A DNA stretch of 64,000 nucleotides from Candidatus Gastranaerophilales bacterium HUM_1 (GTDB lineage Bacteria; Cyanobacteriota; Vampirovibrionia; Gastranaerophilales; Gastranaerophilaceae), in NCBI GenBank assembly GCA_002103105.1, contig DAAY01000008.1, forward strand, positions 124,001 to 188,000, written 5' to 3'. The notes under the pieces were generated by a model that searched no databases, was not told the origin of the DNA, and saw only the letters and a list, made by a program, of their open reading frames with translations. Both the position numbers and the translations under genes were made by a program. Position 1 is the first letter of the stretch; each line of letters opens with the position of its first letter. This document shows, one piece after another, positions 42,631 to 50,987 of this stretch.

Positions 42631-43382
42631 AGATTAGCTAATTTATCTTTAACAATTTCAACAAGTCCACGAGTATAAACTAGCTTCACAACCATCATTA
42701 AGTAAGTTGCAATACACAAAATTATATTGTTTACAGAAAATTTCAATGTTTCTTGAGTAATTCCTGCACTATATTTAAACATTAAATATACCAATCCTGC
42801 TGGAATAATTAGTAATAACACTATTTGTAAGAATAATTCAATCACATCTCCCAATGTTTGATTTAAAACTTTAAACAAAGTCAAAAATGAAAACAACGCA
42901 GGACGAAGTTTGAAATCTTTAGCAAACGCAATAGAAATAAGATTTATAAACGGCAATATACATAGAAAAACAGAATAATAAACGTAGAACAAATGATTTG
43001 TTGCAGGAACAGTAACAAATCCAACCACCATCAAAAATACTTCATATATATACCAACTAATCAACACAGGCAAAGTTCTTACAAATGCCGAATAAGAAGA
43101 TAGTTCTAATTCGGGAAGAGCCGTTTTATCTTGAAAAACATTATTCGCAAATGAATAAATATATCCGCAAAAGAAAAATATAGTCATCAATGCAAATACA
43201 AGCAAAATATAGGCCTTTTGAGAAGGAATTGAAGTAACCCAACTAAATATATTTGCAAACGAATACGACAAATACCCAACAGTTGAAATTGCACAAATTC
43301 CAAGTAATGCAAATAATGTAATATGATTCAACAAAGAATTTTCTTTTGTATATAAATCTTTTAAATATGATAATACATTCAT
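42627..43382 (-). CDS. Multi-pass membrane protein
   Basis: 251 aa with six hydrophobic segments (for example FALLGICAISTVGYLSYSF, AYILLVFALMTIFFFCGYIY, VLISWYIYEVFLMVVGFVTV, LFYVYYSVFLCILPFINLIS, FLQIVLLLIIPAGLVYLMF and IILCIATYLMMVVKLVY). The general look is that of DUF4013/YIP1-like bacterial membrane proteins of unknown role. The start MNVLSYLKDLYTKEN is preferred; a longer frame to 43613 would overlap prfB on the other strand. Its end overlaps the convergent phosphatase gene by 4 nt. RBS not obvious. Confidence 0.75.
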   Translation of the reverse strand: MNVLSYLKDLYTKENSLLNHITLFALLGICAISTVGYLSYSFANIFSWVTSIPSQKAYILLVFALMTIFFFCGYIYSFANNVFQDKTALPELELSSYSAFVRTLPVLISWYIYEVFLMVVGFVTVPATNHLFYVYYSVFLCILPFINLISIAFAKDFKLRPALFSFLTLFKVLNQTLGDVIELFLQIVLLLIIPAGLVYLMFKYSAGITQETLKFSVNNIILCIATYLMMVVKLVYTRGLVEIVKDKLANL

Positions 43383-43429
43383 CAAGCCAAAATCTCTCTT
43401 CTCTCTAATTATAGCAATACTAAAGCTAA

Positions 43430-43458
43430 TTGCAAGAGAGAAATTTTTATAATAAAAT
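43430..43458 (+). promoter_or_regulatory. Candidate promoter giving a leaderless prfB mRNA
   Basis: TTGCAA, 17-nt spacer, TAAAAT, then 6 nt to the ATG at 43465. No Shine-Dalgarno. Confidence 0.45.
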
Positions 43459-43464
43459 TCATAT

Positions 43465-44554
43465 ATGGATACAGAATTAAAACAAGAGATTAACGTCATA
43501 AAGCCACGACTTGAAAAAATCAAGGAGTGTCTTTGACCCTGAAAAGATAAAACAAGAATTAACAAAACTTGAAAATCAAATGCAAGATCCAAACATTTGG
43601 ACAGACACTGCAAAAGTAACTAAAATTGGACAAGATATTAAAGAAAAAAAAGAGATTTTAGAAAAACTTTCCCATTGGTCACAAACAATTGAAGATGCCC
43701 AAGTAGCAATTGAGCTTGGAGATAAAGATTTAATTGCAATTAGTTATGAAGAAATTCAAAAACAAGAAAAAGAATTAGAAAAATTTGAACTTCAACAAAT
43801 GTTATCTGGAGAATACGACAGTGCAGATGCGATTTTAACCATCAATTCTGGAGCTGGAGGAACAGATGCTCAAGACTGGGCAAGTATGCTCCTTCGAATG
43901 TACATGCGTTGGGCAGAATCAAGAGGCTGGAAGGTTGAATTACTAGACAAACTTGATGGAGAAGAAGCTGGAATTAAATCTGCAACCATCAAAATTTCTG
44001 GGAAGTACGCCTTTGGCTATTCTAAAGCCGAAAAAGGCGTGCACAGATTAGTTAGAATTTCTCCATTCAATGCAAATGGGAAACGACAAACAAGCTTTGC
44101 CTCTGTTGAAGTTACCCCAATTATTGAAGATTTTGAAAAAACAATAAATATTCCACCAGACGATTTGGAAGTTACTACAATGAGATCAGGCGGAGCTGGC
44201 GGACAAAACGTCAACAAAGTAGAAACAGCTGTTAGAATTTTGCACAAGCCTTCTGGAATTGTCGTAAAATGTCAACAAGAACGTTCTCAACTTCAAAATA
44301 AAGAATACGCAATGCAAATCTTAGTATCAAAACTTCTTGCAATAAAGGAAGCTGAACACGAAAAAAAATTATCTGATATTAAAGGTGAAACAGCAGATAT
44401 TAATTTTGGCTCTCAAATTCGTTCTTACGTATTCCACCCATACAAGATGGTAAAAGACCACCGAACAGGTTGCGAAACAGGTAATGTTGACGCTGTTATG
44501 AACGGTGATCTTGATGAATTTGTTGAAAGTTATTTAAGACAAAAGCAAAATTAA
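43465..44554 (+). CDS. prfB: Peptide chain release factor 2, with programmed +1 frameshift
   Basis: RF2 ends translation at UGA and UAA codons. Codons 1-23 (MDTELKQEINVIKPRLEKI, KECL) lead to an in-frame TGA at 43534-43536; one nucleotide is skipped in CTTTGAC so reading goes on with GAC at 43535 (DPEKIKQELTKLENQM). AAGGAG stands three nucleotides before the CTT, as in the known RF2 autoregulatory site. Domain signatures are RISPFNANGKRQ (the SPF tripeptide of RF2 specificity) and the catalytic GGQ in RSGGAGGQNVNKVET. About 362 aa after frameshift. Expression is thereby controlled by RF2 levels. Ends 4 nt into the convergent zinc-ribbon gene. Confidence 0.96.
43522..43537 (+). promoter_or_regulatory. 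prfB programmed frameshift site
   Basis: AAGGAG-TGT-CTT-TGA-C: internal Shine-Dalgarno, 3-nt spacer, slippery CTT and a poorly read TGA followed by C, the classic RF2 arrangement. Confidence 0.95.
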
Positions 44555-45180
44555 TTTGAAGTTCCTTGAGGATATAGAATTTTTTCTTCTTCAGATCCTG
44601 TTATTGGTACAACAGAAATAGGGTACATTAATAATGTATATCTATCCGCAATCTTTGTGCTTGTACTCATTGTATTTGGTCCTTTGCTAAACCCATTAAC
44701 ATCAATAGTTAACATCGCACAAGCAGTAGATTCACTTGCGTTCTTAGAATAATTTGGTTCACAAGATTCTCTTAGTTTTTCATATTTAACTTCTACACCA
44801 TTAGAAAGTCTAATTCCCTCTGGAATAACAACAACTTCAGCAGTATTTTCCTTAATCCCTTTATTCCAAATATCATCAGAATTAGTAAATTCCCCATCAT
44901 TCTTTGCCATTGCCATCAATTGAGCTTGGTTTAGTGTAGAAATAGTTTTCAAAAAACTTCTTCTAAAATTAGCACCACTTGCATTTCCCTCCATCACAGG
45001 AAGCACTATTGCCGCAACAATCCCTAAGAAAAATAGTGCAATCTGAAAAACAATTCCCAAGATAACAAAACCTATCAAAACTTTTGCCCAAGTAGGTAAT
45101 CCGTTCACTTTTGAACCACATTTAGGACACGTCTTAATACGATTATCCATAATTTCAAACCCACACTTTTTACAATTCAT
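44551..45180 (-). CDS. Zinc-ribbon membrane protein with a pilin-like helix
   Basis: 209 aa. A double-CxxC zinc ribbon (residues 3-22, CKKCGFEIMDNRIKTCPKCG) is followed by a hydrophobic helix (about 30-60: VLIGFVILGIVFQIALFFL, GIVAAIVLPV) and a soluble C-terminal domain with paired cysteines (ESCEPNYS, TACAML). The block GIVAAIVLPVMEGNASGANF and the LNQAQLMAMAKNDG helix resemble the pilin at 27639 (GVVAAITIPAL, LNQTNAIILQAF), but the zinc ribbon replaces the pilin leader. RBS AAGGAG. The pilin relation is inference. Confidence 0.7.
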   Translation of the reverse strand: MNCKKCGFEIMDNRIKTCPKCGSKVNGLPTWAKVLIGFVILGIVFQIALFFLGIVAAIVLPVMEGNASGANFRRSFLKTISTLNQAQLMAMAKNDGEFTNSDDIWNKGIKENTAEVVVIPEGIRLSNGVEVKYEKLRESCEPNYSKNASESTACAMLTIDVNGFSKGPNTMSTSTKIADRYTLLMYPISVVPITGSEEEKILYPQGTSN

Positions 45181-45301
45181 ACTTTTCTCCTTAAATAATA
45201 AACCGACAAAATATATTATATCATTTTATTTCAAATTTCACAAGACAACTAAACTATGATATAATTCATATAATGTTTTATTTTATATAAGAGGGGAATA
45301 T

Positions 45302-46408
45302 ATGGAAGAAAATACAAAAGTTGAAGTAACAGATAAAGATGTCTATAAACACTACTTTTCATCTATTTTAATTTACGGAATAGTATTTTTTGCATTAGCA
45401 ATATGCCCAGTACTAAATGAGCAAATAGAATACGATTTTTGCAATTATATTGTTGTTCTTGGAGCATATTACATTGGCTATGTAGCATTGGCACTACCAA
45501 TATTTTTATTTTTTAGACCTAAATCGGTCTTAGAATCACGTAGCGTAGCAATCCTTGACTTCATTAAAAGACAATTTAAATTTGGATTAACAGTGGAAGA
45601 AAGAATCAAAAATATTGAGCCTAAAGAAAATGAAAAACAAGCTCTTGTTATTTTATTTGTAAAAGCGTTCTTTGGATATTATTGTGTTAACCTTTTATGC
45701 AACAAATACATTCTTTCAATGGGTTATAACATAGACTTTTTAAAAGAATTTTTTAACCAAGCCGTACAATACGGGACAGCAAATGGAACATCGTTTGGAA
45801 TTGCACAATACATAGACGATACGTTTGATATGTGGCGTCAACTAATTGTGATGGTAATAACTTTTGTTTTAGGATTCAGTTACCTTACAGAACTTGATTT
45901 ATTCAAAAACAAAATCAAAACTGTTGATACAACACCACTTGGAATTATTAGCTGTCTTAGTTGTTATTATCCATTCATAATCCTTACAGATAAGCTAATC
46001 CCTAGATTTCAAGAACAATCTATTCCTGTCGATAATTTTACACTAAGAATTATCCTAAACGTTCTTGTAGTATTAGCTCATTTAGGAATGATGTTAGCAG
46101 TACTTAGACTGGGAACAAAAGCGGGGAATTTAACAAACAGAGGAATCGTTACAAGTTTCCCTTATAATATAGTTAGACACCCAGAATATTCAATGAATAT
46201 GATTTACATTATTTTAACAACAATTCCAGTAATGTTATTAGGCGAAATTTCAATATTCGGAAAAATAATTTTCACATTTGGGATTGGACTTTGGTTATAC
46301 TTATATTATCTGAGAGCAGTTACAGAAGAAAGAAATCTACTTCAAGATTCTGAATATAGAGAATATGCTAACAAAGTAACCAAAAGATTTATACCAAAAG
46401 TATTTTAA
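45302..46408 (+). CDS. ICMT/PEMT-family membrane methyltransferase
   Basis: 368 aa with eight or so hydrophobic segments. The C-terminal part carries the signature of isoprenylcysteine/phospholipid methyltransferases: RLGTKAGNLTNRGIVTSFPY, NIVRHPEYSMNMIYI and RAVTEERNLLQDSEYREYAN, including the RHPEY SAM-binding motif and the E-E-R-x-L pattern. Such enzymes methylate lipids or small molecules at the membrane. The N-terminal 200 residues are an extra membrane part without known role. AGAGGGG before ATG; terminator after. Confidence 0.8.
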   Translation: MEENTKVEVTDKDVYKHYFSSILIYGIVFFALAICPVLNEQIEYDFCNYIVVLGAYYIGYVALALPIFLFFRPKSVLESRSVAILDFIKRQFKFGLTVEERIKNIEPKENEKQALVILFVKAFFGYYCVNLLCNKYILSMGYNIDFLKEFFNQAVQYGTANGTSFGIAQYIDDTFDMWRQLIVMVITFVLGFSYLTELDLFKNKIKTVDTTPLGIISCLSCYYPFIILTDKLIPRFQEQSIPVDNFTLRIILNVLVVLAHLGMMLAVLRLGTKAGNLTNRGIVTSFPYNIVRHPEYSMNMIYIILTTIPVMLLGEISIFGKIIFTFGIGLWLYLYYLRAVTEERNLLQDSEYREYANKVTKRFIPKVF

Positions 46409-46416
46409 TCAACTTT

Positions 46417-46439
46417 AAAGACCTCTTACAGAGGTCTTT
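46417..46439 (+). terminator. Terminator after the methyltransferase gene
   Basis: Perfect ten-base-pair stem AAAGACCTCT/AGAGGTCTTT with 3-nt loop, 8 nt after the stop codon. Confidence 0.85.
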
Positions 46440-46533
46440 TATATATCTTAATAATATTTCTTTTAAATAACAAAATTATTTTTGTTTATCAGTTAATAGA
46501 ATAAATTTAATGAGGGAATTTGAGAAGTTAATT

Positions 46534-47751
46534 ATGCAGATAAACAGAATTTCAAACGTAAACTTTACTGCGGGGTATGATATTCATATCCATACTGGAC
46601 ATTGGTGGACTTCTTCTCCTCAAAAAACGAATGAAGCAATTGAAATCTCTTCTGGGAATTATGCATATCTAAAAGATTATTCACCAATTGATACTCTCGA
46701 AATTGCCAACAAACATTTGACTAATCCAAATGACAAGATAGAAAAAATGTTTGTATCAAATCTTGATTGCATGGTTCGAAATCACCCAGATATGACAAAA
46801 AGTTCAATAACTTCTAATGGAACACCATTCTTATCTGATGAAATTAAGGGAAATTTAGACCTATACAACAAATACAAATCCAATCCAAATTACGTTCTAT
46901 ATGCGACATGCCAGCCAAGTTTCGGCAATCCGCAAAACATTGAAAAAGTTTTGAAAATTGCACCAGACAAATTCAAAGGTCTGAAATTTCACCCCAAACA
47001 ACTAAATTTAAAAGCGGATGCCCCAAGTTATGATGGATATTTAGAACTTGCGAGAAAATACAAGTTGCCGTGCTTATTCCATTCTCAAGTAAATTTAGAT
47101 TATGCAGAAGGAATTGAAAAAGTTGTTCAAGATTTTTCTAAATTTGATAAATCTGATCCAGAGTTTATTTACAATTTAGCAAAAAGACATCCTACTGTAC
47201 CAATTATAATGGCACATACTGGTGCAGGAGGGAAACTTGCTCATCAAAAAGCAATTGATATTCTATTGAAATCAATTGATAATAAAGATGCAAAATTATA
47301 TTGCGATATTTCGTGGGTTGATTTTGAAAATGATTTACCTGTAAAAACTCCGACTACAATTATTAATCTAATTAAAAAACTTAAAGATAAAAATGCCTTA
47401 GACCGAGTTCTTTTTGGAACTGACGCCCCTCTTGGCTGCTATGGAGGAAATTCAAAAATCTCACCAGAAGATGCTTATAAAATTACCGTTGAAAATCTAA
47501 AAACATCAATTAGGGAAAACTTTGGAAGCGAATCAGACTCAATAATAAACAAAATATTTTGCGAAAACGCTCACAAATTATTCTTTGAAAATTCTGGATC
47601 AATAAGAAAATCTTCAAAATGTAATAAAGCGATAGCAATTATTCTATCAGGAATAATTACGTTAGGAGCTGTTTTTAGTGCAAACACCTTTATCAAAAAG
47701 CAAAATAACATCACTTCAGCGAGCCAAGAAAATGTCGCAACAACTAAATAA
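46534..47751 (+). CDS. Amidohydrolase-type metal-dependent hydrolase with C-terminal membrane anchor
   Basis: 405 aa. A TIM-barrel amidohydrolase_2-like core: DIHIHTGHWW near residue 17 (metal HxH), FKGLKFHPKQL near 152, CLFHSQVN near 184, PIIMAHTGAGG near 222 and FGTDAPLGCYGG near 295 (catalytic Asp). After the enzyme comes a linker and a hydrophobic segment (about 368-388, AIAIILSGIITLGAVFSANT) then a basic tail, a C-terminal anchor not normal for this family. The N-terminus MQINRISNVNFTAGYDI carries the motif shared with 7450-8145. ATG at 46534 has GAGAAG 6 nt upstream; an ATG 24 nt earlier has none. Confidence 0.8.
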   Translation: MQINRISNVNFTAGYDIHIHTGHWWTSSPQKTNEAIEISSGNYAYLKDYSPIDTLEIANKHLTNPNDKIEKMFVSNLDCMVRNHPDMTKSSITSNGTPFLSDEIKGNLDLYNKYKSNPNYVLYATCQPSFGNPQNIEKVLKIAPDKFKGLKFHPKQLNLKADAPSYDGYLELARKYKLPCLFHSQVNLDYAEGIEKVVQDFSKFDKSDPEFIYNLAKRHPTVPIIMAHTGAGGKLAHQKAIDILLKSIDNKDAKLYCDISWVDFENDLPVKTPTTIINLIKKLKDKNALDRVLFGTDAPLGCYGGNSKISPEDAYKITVENLKTSIRENFGSESDSIINKIFCENAHKLFFENSGSIRKSSKCNKAIAIILSGIITLGAVFSANTFIKKQNNITSASQENVATTK

Positions 47752-47755
47752 TCCC

Positions 47756-49024
47756 TTATAAAGTCCAAATGTAATCAACAACTTCTTGAAGAGAATAGAT
47801 ATTTTGTTGAACATAAAAGTTTTTACCTGTTTGTTCTTTCACATAAGTTAAGTTATGACCATCTAAAAAATCTTCGGTATAAGGTCTGAGCATAACAGTC
47901 GGAATCATTACAACGTCACAATCAACATCTTTAACTGTTCTAATTAAATCATCACTTGTAATAAGGCCTGCAACTGTAATATCCTGTCCCCAGTAATTTG
48001 ACTTAACAGGGCAAACCTCAACAGTTAAATTTTTAATTTTATTTAGCTTCTTTGCAACCTCTTGAAGCATATTTTTCGCAGCATAAGAACAAGCAAAAAC
48101 TATTTTATAAGGATGTGCAATTGATTTTGGCAATTCTCTTTTCTTAAAATCATCCAAAGTAATTCTCAACGAACCAACCCCATCATCTAATTGGCAAAAA
48201 TTACCATAGTATTTTGATGGAGGAATAGGCTTATCCGCAAGTAAAAAGAATTCATCTGAACAACAAACTCTTTTATACTTAGAAGAAATTTCGATAACTT
48301 CTTCCGCACATTTTTTATCAACACGCTTTAATTCGCTATCTGCTCTGAATTGAGTAATTCCAACAGGTACAATTGCCACAGATAAAACTGTTGTTTTCAA
48401 TTTTGCCAAATCTGATAACGTTCTCTCAAGCTCCACACCGTCATTAAGCCCAGGGCATAAAACAATTTGAGCATGAAACGGAATTTTATTTTTCCTAAAC
48501 CATTGCAAATTATCTAATGCCTTCCCTGCATTTGGATTACGAAGCATTTTTACTCTTAGCTCTGGGTTTGTTGTATGTACAGAAATATAGAAAGGTCCAA
48601 GATGCATTCTTTTTATTCTGTCTTTATCTGCCTCTTTTAGATTTGTAAGAGTTATATAAGTTCCTTGTAAATATGACAGTCTGTAATCATCATCTTTAAT
48701 ATACAAAGTATTTCTCAAACCCTTTGGCTGTTGATCCACAAAGCAAAACAAGCAATGATTTAAACAAGGTTTAATTTTATCAAAAATTGCACTCTCAAAA
48801 ACTATTCCCAAATCATCATCATAATCTTTTTCAATTTCTATTTCTTCAATTTCACCATTAGTTTTTTTAATTTCAACAGTGATTAGTTCTGATTTCATAT
48901 AAAAATTATAATCAATCATATCCTGCATTTTACAGCCATCGATTGAAAGTATTTCGTCACCTTTTTCAATTTCAAGTTCTTGAGCAATAGAATCTTCAAG
49001 AACACTATCTACTATTGCTGGCAT
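47756..49024 (-). CDS. DUF512 protein: PDZ domain plus radical-SAM-like cysteine motif
   Basis: 422 aa. A PDZ-like N-terminus (MPAIVDSVLEDSIAQELEI, GDEILSIDGC) is followed by CLNHCLFCFVDQQPKGLR (near 88-105), an iron-sulphur motif like that of radical SAM enzymes, then YLQGTYITLTN, MHLGPFYISVHTT and AQIVLCPGLNDG, and a C-terminal DUF512 domain ending SLQEVVDYIWTL. This architecture is conserved in Cyanobacteria and in Clostridia; its reaction is unknown. Start at 49024 begins with the PDZ fold; a TTG 21 nt earlier is an alternative. It overlaps the PadR gene by 20 nt. Confidence 0.85.
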   Translation of the reverse strand: MPAIVDSVLEDSIAQELEIEKGDEILSIDGCKMQDMIDYNFYMKSELITVEIKKTNGEIEEIEIEKDYDDDLGIVFESAIFDKIKPCLNHCLFCFVDQQPKGLRNTLYIKDDDYRLSYLQGTYITLTNLKEADKDRIKRMHLGPFYISVHTTNPELRVKMLRNPNAGKALDNLQWFRKNKIPFHAQIVLCPGLNDGVELERTLSDLAKLKTTVLSVAIVPVGITQFRADSELKRVDKKCAEEVIEISSKYKRVCCSDEFFLLADKPIPPSKYYGNFCQLDDGVGSLRITLDDFKKRELPKSIAHPYKIVFACSYAAKNMLQEVAKKLNKIKNLTVEVCPVKSNYWGQDITVAGLITSDDLIRTVKDVDCDVVMIPTVMLRPYTEDFLDGHNLTYVKEQTGKNFYVQQNIYSLQEVVDYIWTL

Positions 49025-49532
49025 TACCTTTTTCAAACCCCTCAATCATTGAAATAAAATTGTTATATTCACAAATTGTATTATCTAAAACTATTCTTTG
49101 ATAAAAATCTATCGGATTATATTCATCTGCCATTGTTTTTTCAGCATTTAATTTATGCAAAATTGCGTTTGATTTAACTTCTTCAAACAATTCGTAAGCC
49201 TCATCACTACTTAAAAATGAAGCACAAGATAATTTAATCTTTGCGTCAGACAAAAACTGTAATGGATTTGAAGAGAATGGTTTTAATAAAAGTTTTTTCA
49301 ACTCTTTTAATCCATCTTTGGTAATTGAATAAAATATAGATAATTTTCCACCGTCAGACATTATTTTTGCAGAGCAGATACATCCACGCTTTTCAAGTCG
49401 AACTAGAGCGGGTTTTATAGCCCCAAAACTAGGATTAGTAAAGGCTTGAAAATTCTCTGAAATCCGTTTGTGGATTGCATACATAGTCAAATCGTGTTTT
49501 AACAAAGAATATAAAATTAGTAATTCAATCAT
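49005..49532 (-). CDS. PadR-family transcriptional regulator
   Basis: 175 aa. The winged-helix PadR domain (residues 1-85) shows LLILYSLLKHDLTMYAIHKR, GAIKPALVRLEKRGCICSAK and FYSITKDGLKELKKLL; the C-terminal helical part (90-170) is the usual dimerisation region. It overlaps the downstream DUF512 gene by 20 nt, so the two are coupled. No Shine-Dalgarno: TTGTTA, 17 nt, TAACAT end 6 nt before ATG, as in a leaderless mRNA. Divergent from the HEFQH gene with only a 73-nt gap. Confidence 0.88.
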   Translation of the reverse strand: MIELLILYSLLKHDLTMYAIHKRISENFQAFTNPSFGAIKPALVRLEKRGCICSAKIMSDGGKLSIFYSITKDGLKELKKLLLKPFSSNPLQFLSDAKIKLSCASFLSSDEAYELFEEVKSNAILHKLNAEKTMADEYNPIDFYQRIVLDNTICEYNNFISMIEGFEKGNASNSR

Positions 49533-49538
49533 ACGACT

Positions 49539-49567
49539 ATGTTAACATTAATTATTTATTTTAACAA
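49539..49567 (-). promoter_or_regulatory. Candidate promoter giving a leaderless padR-like mRNA
   Basis: Minus strand TTGTTA, 17-nt spacer, TAACAT, 6 nt, ATG. Weak hexamers, but the geometry matches those of ispG, rlmN, prfB and rnhB. Confidence 0.35.
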
Positions 49568-49605
49568 TTATAGCAAATTTTTCGATGTTTGTATTTAAGA
49601 AAAAT

Positions 49606-50448
49606 ATGATTTACATAAACAAACTTTCTCCAACAGTTAAACTTCCATTCAAAGAGGTTAAAGGTTCTGTTAATTATAGACAATCCAAAGCATGCAATAT
49701 GGTTGATAAACTATATAGAGAAATCCTACCTCAATTTAATAAAAAAGAAGAAATAAGTTTTGCTCAAGCGAAAAAAGCATTGAAAAATGTTTTGAAAGGG
49801 CAAATAGATATCCCTATTAGAAAAAATGGATATTCTGACATTTTTGATGGAGGAAGTGATATTCTCTACTCAGAATTTACTGGACAAATATCAAAAACAA
49901 CTATTGACATTGGAACTATTAAGAATAAAATTAAACGTGTAGAATTAACTACATTGTTACATGAATTTCAGCATGTAGCAGATCAAATTTTCCACCCCAA
50001 ATACCTCACCCGAAACCAAAAAATGGCAAATATTGGGTTATATACAAAGAAGTATGACAGGTTATATGATGATTTGATTTACAATAGAGAATTTCCAGAG
50101 GGGAAAAAAGATAAAAAAATAATTCTCAACCATCTTCGAAACAAAATTACTAAATTTTTACGAGGCTTGGATTCGGAGGATAAAATAGATTATTTACAAG
50201 ATATACGATATTCTTTAATTTCTGAAAAACACGCATACAAAACACAATTAAAATATGCTAAAAAGCTAAATAAAAAACATTTAAAAATCAATAAGGAAGA
50301 TTTAGAAAATGAAAATAAAAATTTCATGTTTGATGAAAAAATTAAACTTATGAAAGATTTAGCGTTTGAAATTATTCAGAAAAATAGGCAAAAACATTCA
50401 CTATTATTGAAAAAAGAAAATAAATTAAGAAATATTAACAACAATTAG
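49606..50448 (+). CDS. Putative zinc metallopeptidase-like protein (HEFQH)
   Basis: 280 aa, strongly basic. The central TTLLHEFQHVADQI (near residue 128) has the HExxH zinc-binding pattern in a helix. A third ligand is not certain; a glutamate in LISEKHAYKTQLK (near 212) is a candidate, which would give a gluzincin-like layout. No signal peptide. The chain ends in a long Lys/Asn-rich helix. Two starts are possible (49585 and 49606), neither with a clear ribosome binding site. Not a family I recognise; peptidase activity is inferred from one motif. Confidence 0.5.
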   Translation: MIYINKLSPTVKLPFKEVKGSVNYRQSKACNMVDKLYREILPQFNKKEEISFAQAKKALKNVLKGQIDIPIRKNGYSDIFDGGSDILYSEFTGQISKTTIDIGTIKNKIKRVELTTLLHEFQHVADQIFHPKYLTRNQKMANIGLYTKKYDRLYDDLIYNREFPEGKKDKKIILNHLRNKITKFLRGLDSEDKIDYLQDIRYSLISEKHAYKTQLKYAKKLNKKHLKINKEDLENENKNFMFDEKIKLMKDLAFEIIQKNRQKHSLLLKKENKLRNINNN

Positions 50449-50531
50449 GAAATTAAGCAATTTTAGATATTCACAATATTTAAGTAAAACAACAATTTAA
50501 TAAACGACAAAAAAAGAAAGGAAGTAGTAGT

Positions 50532-50927
50532 ATGGTAGATGCAGTACAACAAGCCCCAATTAAACCGTTCACAACAATCAAGTATAAAACTCAAGACGGT
50601 GAAAATGTTACAGCAACAAAAAACAATGGAATAGTAACTTTATCGGGAGATAAAAAAGGTGTTCGTCAAATGCCGATTGACGAATTCATGAAAAACGAAT
50701 TGCCAAAAATCGCACCATTAGAAAAAACTCCAGCAAAAGATACCGTTGAAATCTCAACTAAAAAACCTGAAGCAGAAGTTAAAACTGATAAAGCTGACAA
50801 GGCTGAAGCTCCAAAAGATGCAAAACCAGCAGACAAAACAGACAAAGCTCCTGCAGAAGTTAAAGCAGATGCTAAAGACGAATCAAAAGAACCTGCTGTT
50901 GGCAAAAAATTAGATGTAGCTGCCTAA
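50532..50927 (+). CDS. Lys/Ala/Asp-rich protein with disordered tail
   Basis: 131 aa. The N-terminal 55 residues (TTIKYKTQDGENVTATKNNG, GVRQMPIDEFMKNEL) form a small beta-type domain; the rest is low-complexity Lys/Ala/Asp/Pro with repeated KxDKA units (VKTDKADKAEAPKDAKPADK), so it is disordered and highly charged. AAAGGAAG lies about 10 nt before ATG, and a strong terminator follows. No signal peptide. Function unknown. Confidence 0.7.
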   Translation: MVDAVQQAPIKPFTTIKYKTQDGENVTATKNNGIVTLSGDKKGVRQMPIDEFMKNELPKIAPLEKTPAKDTVEISTKKPEAEVKTDKADKAEAPKDAKPADKTDKAPAEVKADAKDESKEPAVGKKLDVAA

Positions 50928-50951
50928 TTCCAACTACAAAATATTTTTCAT

Positions 50952-50986
50952 AAAAGACTTTGAATGTATTTCATTCAAAGTCTTTT
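50952..50986. terminator. Terminator between convergent genes
   Basis: Perfect 15-bp stem AAAAGACTTTGAATG/CATTCAAAGTCTTTT with 5-nt loop and T run; one of the strongest in the window. Confidence 0.9.
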
Positions 50987-50987
50987 T

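Noticed and set aside
43383..43613. Longer N-terminus of the minus-strand membrane protein
   Set aside because: It would overlap prfB on the other strand; hydrophobic residues there are the shadow of prfB codons. The start at 43382 gives a sensible N-terminus.
43511..44554. prfB as a gene starting with TTG at 43511, or as a frameshifted pseudogene
   Set aside because: The ATG at 43465 with 23 codons, internal Shine-Dalgarno and CTTTGAC gives the classic programmed frameshift, so the stop is functional.
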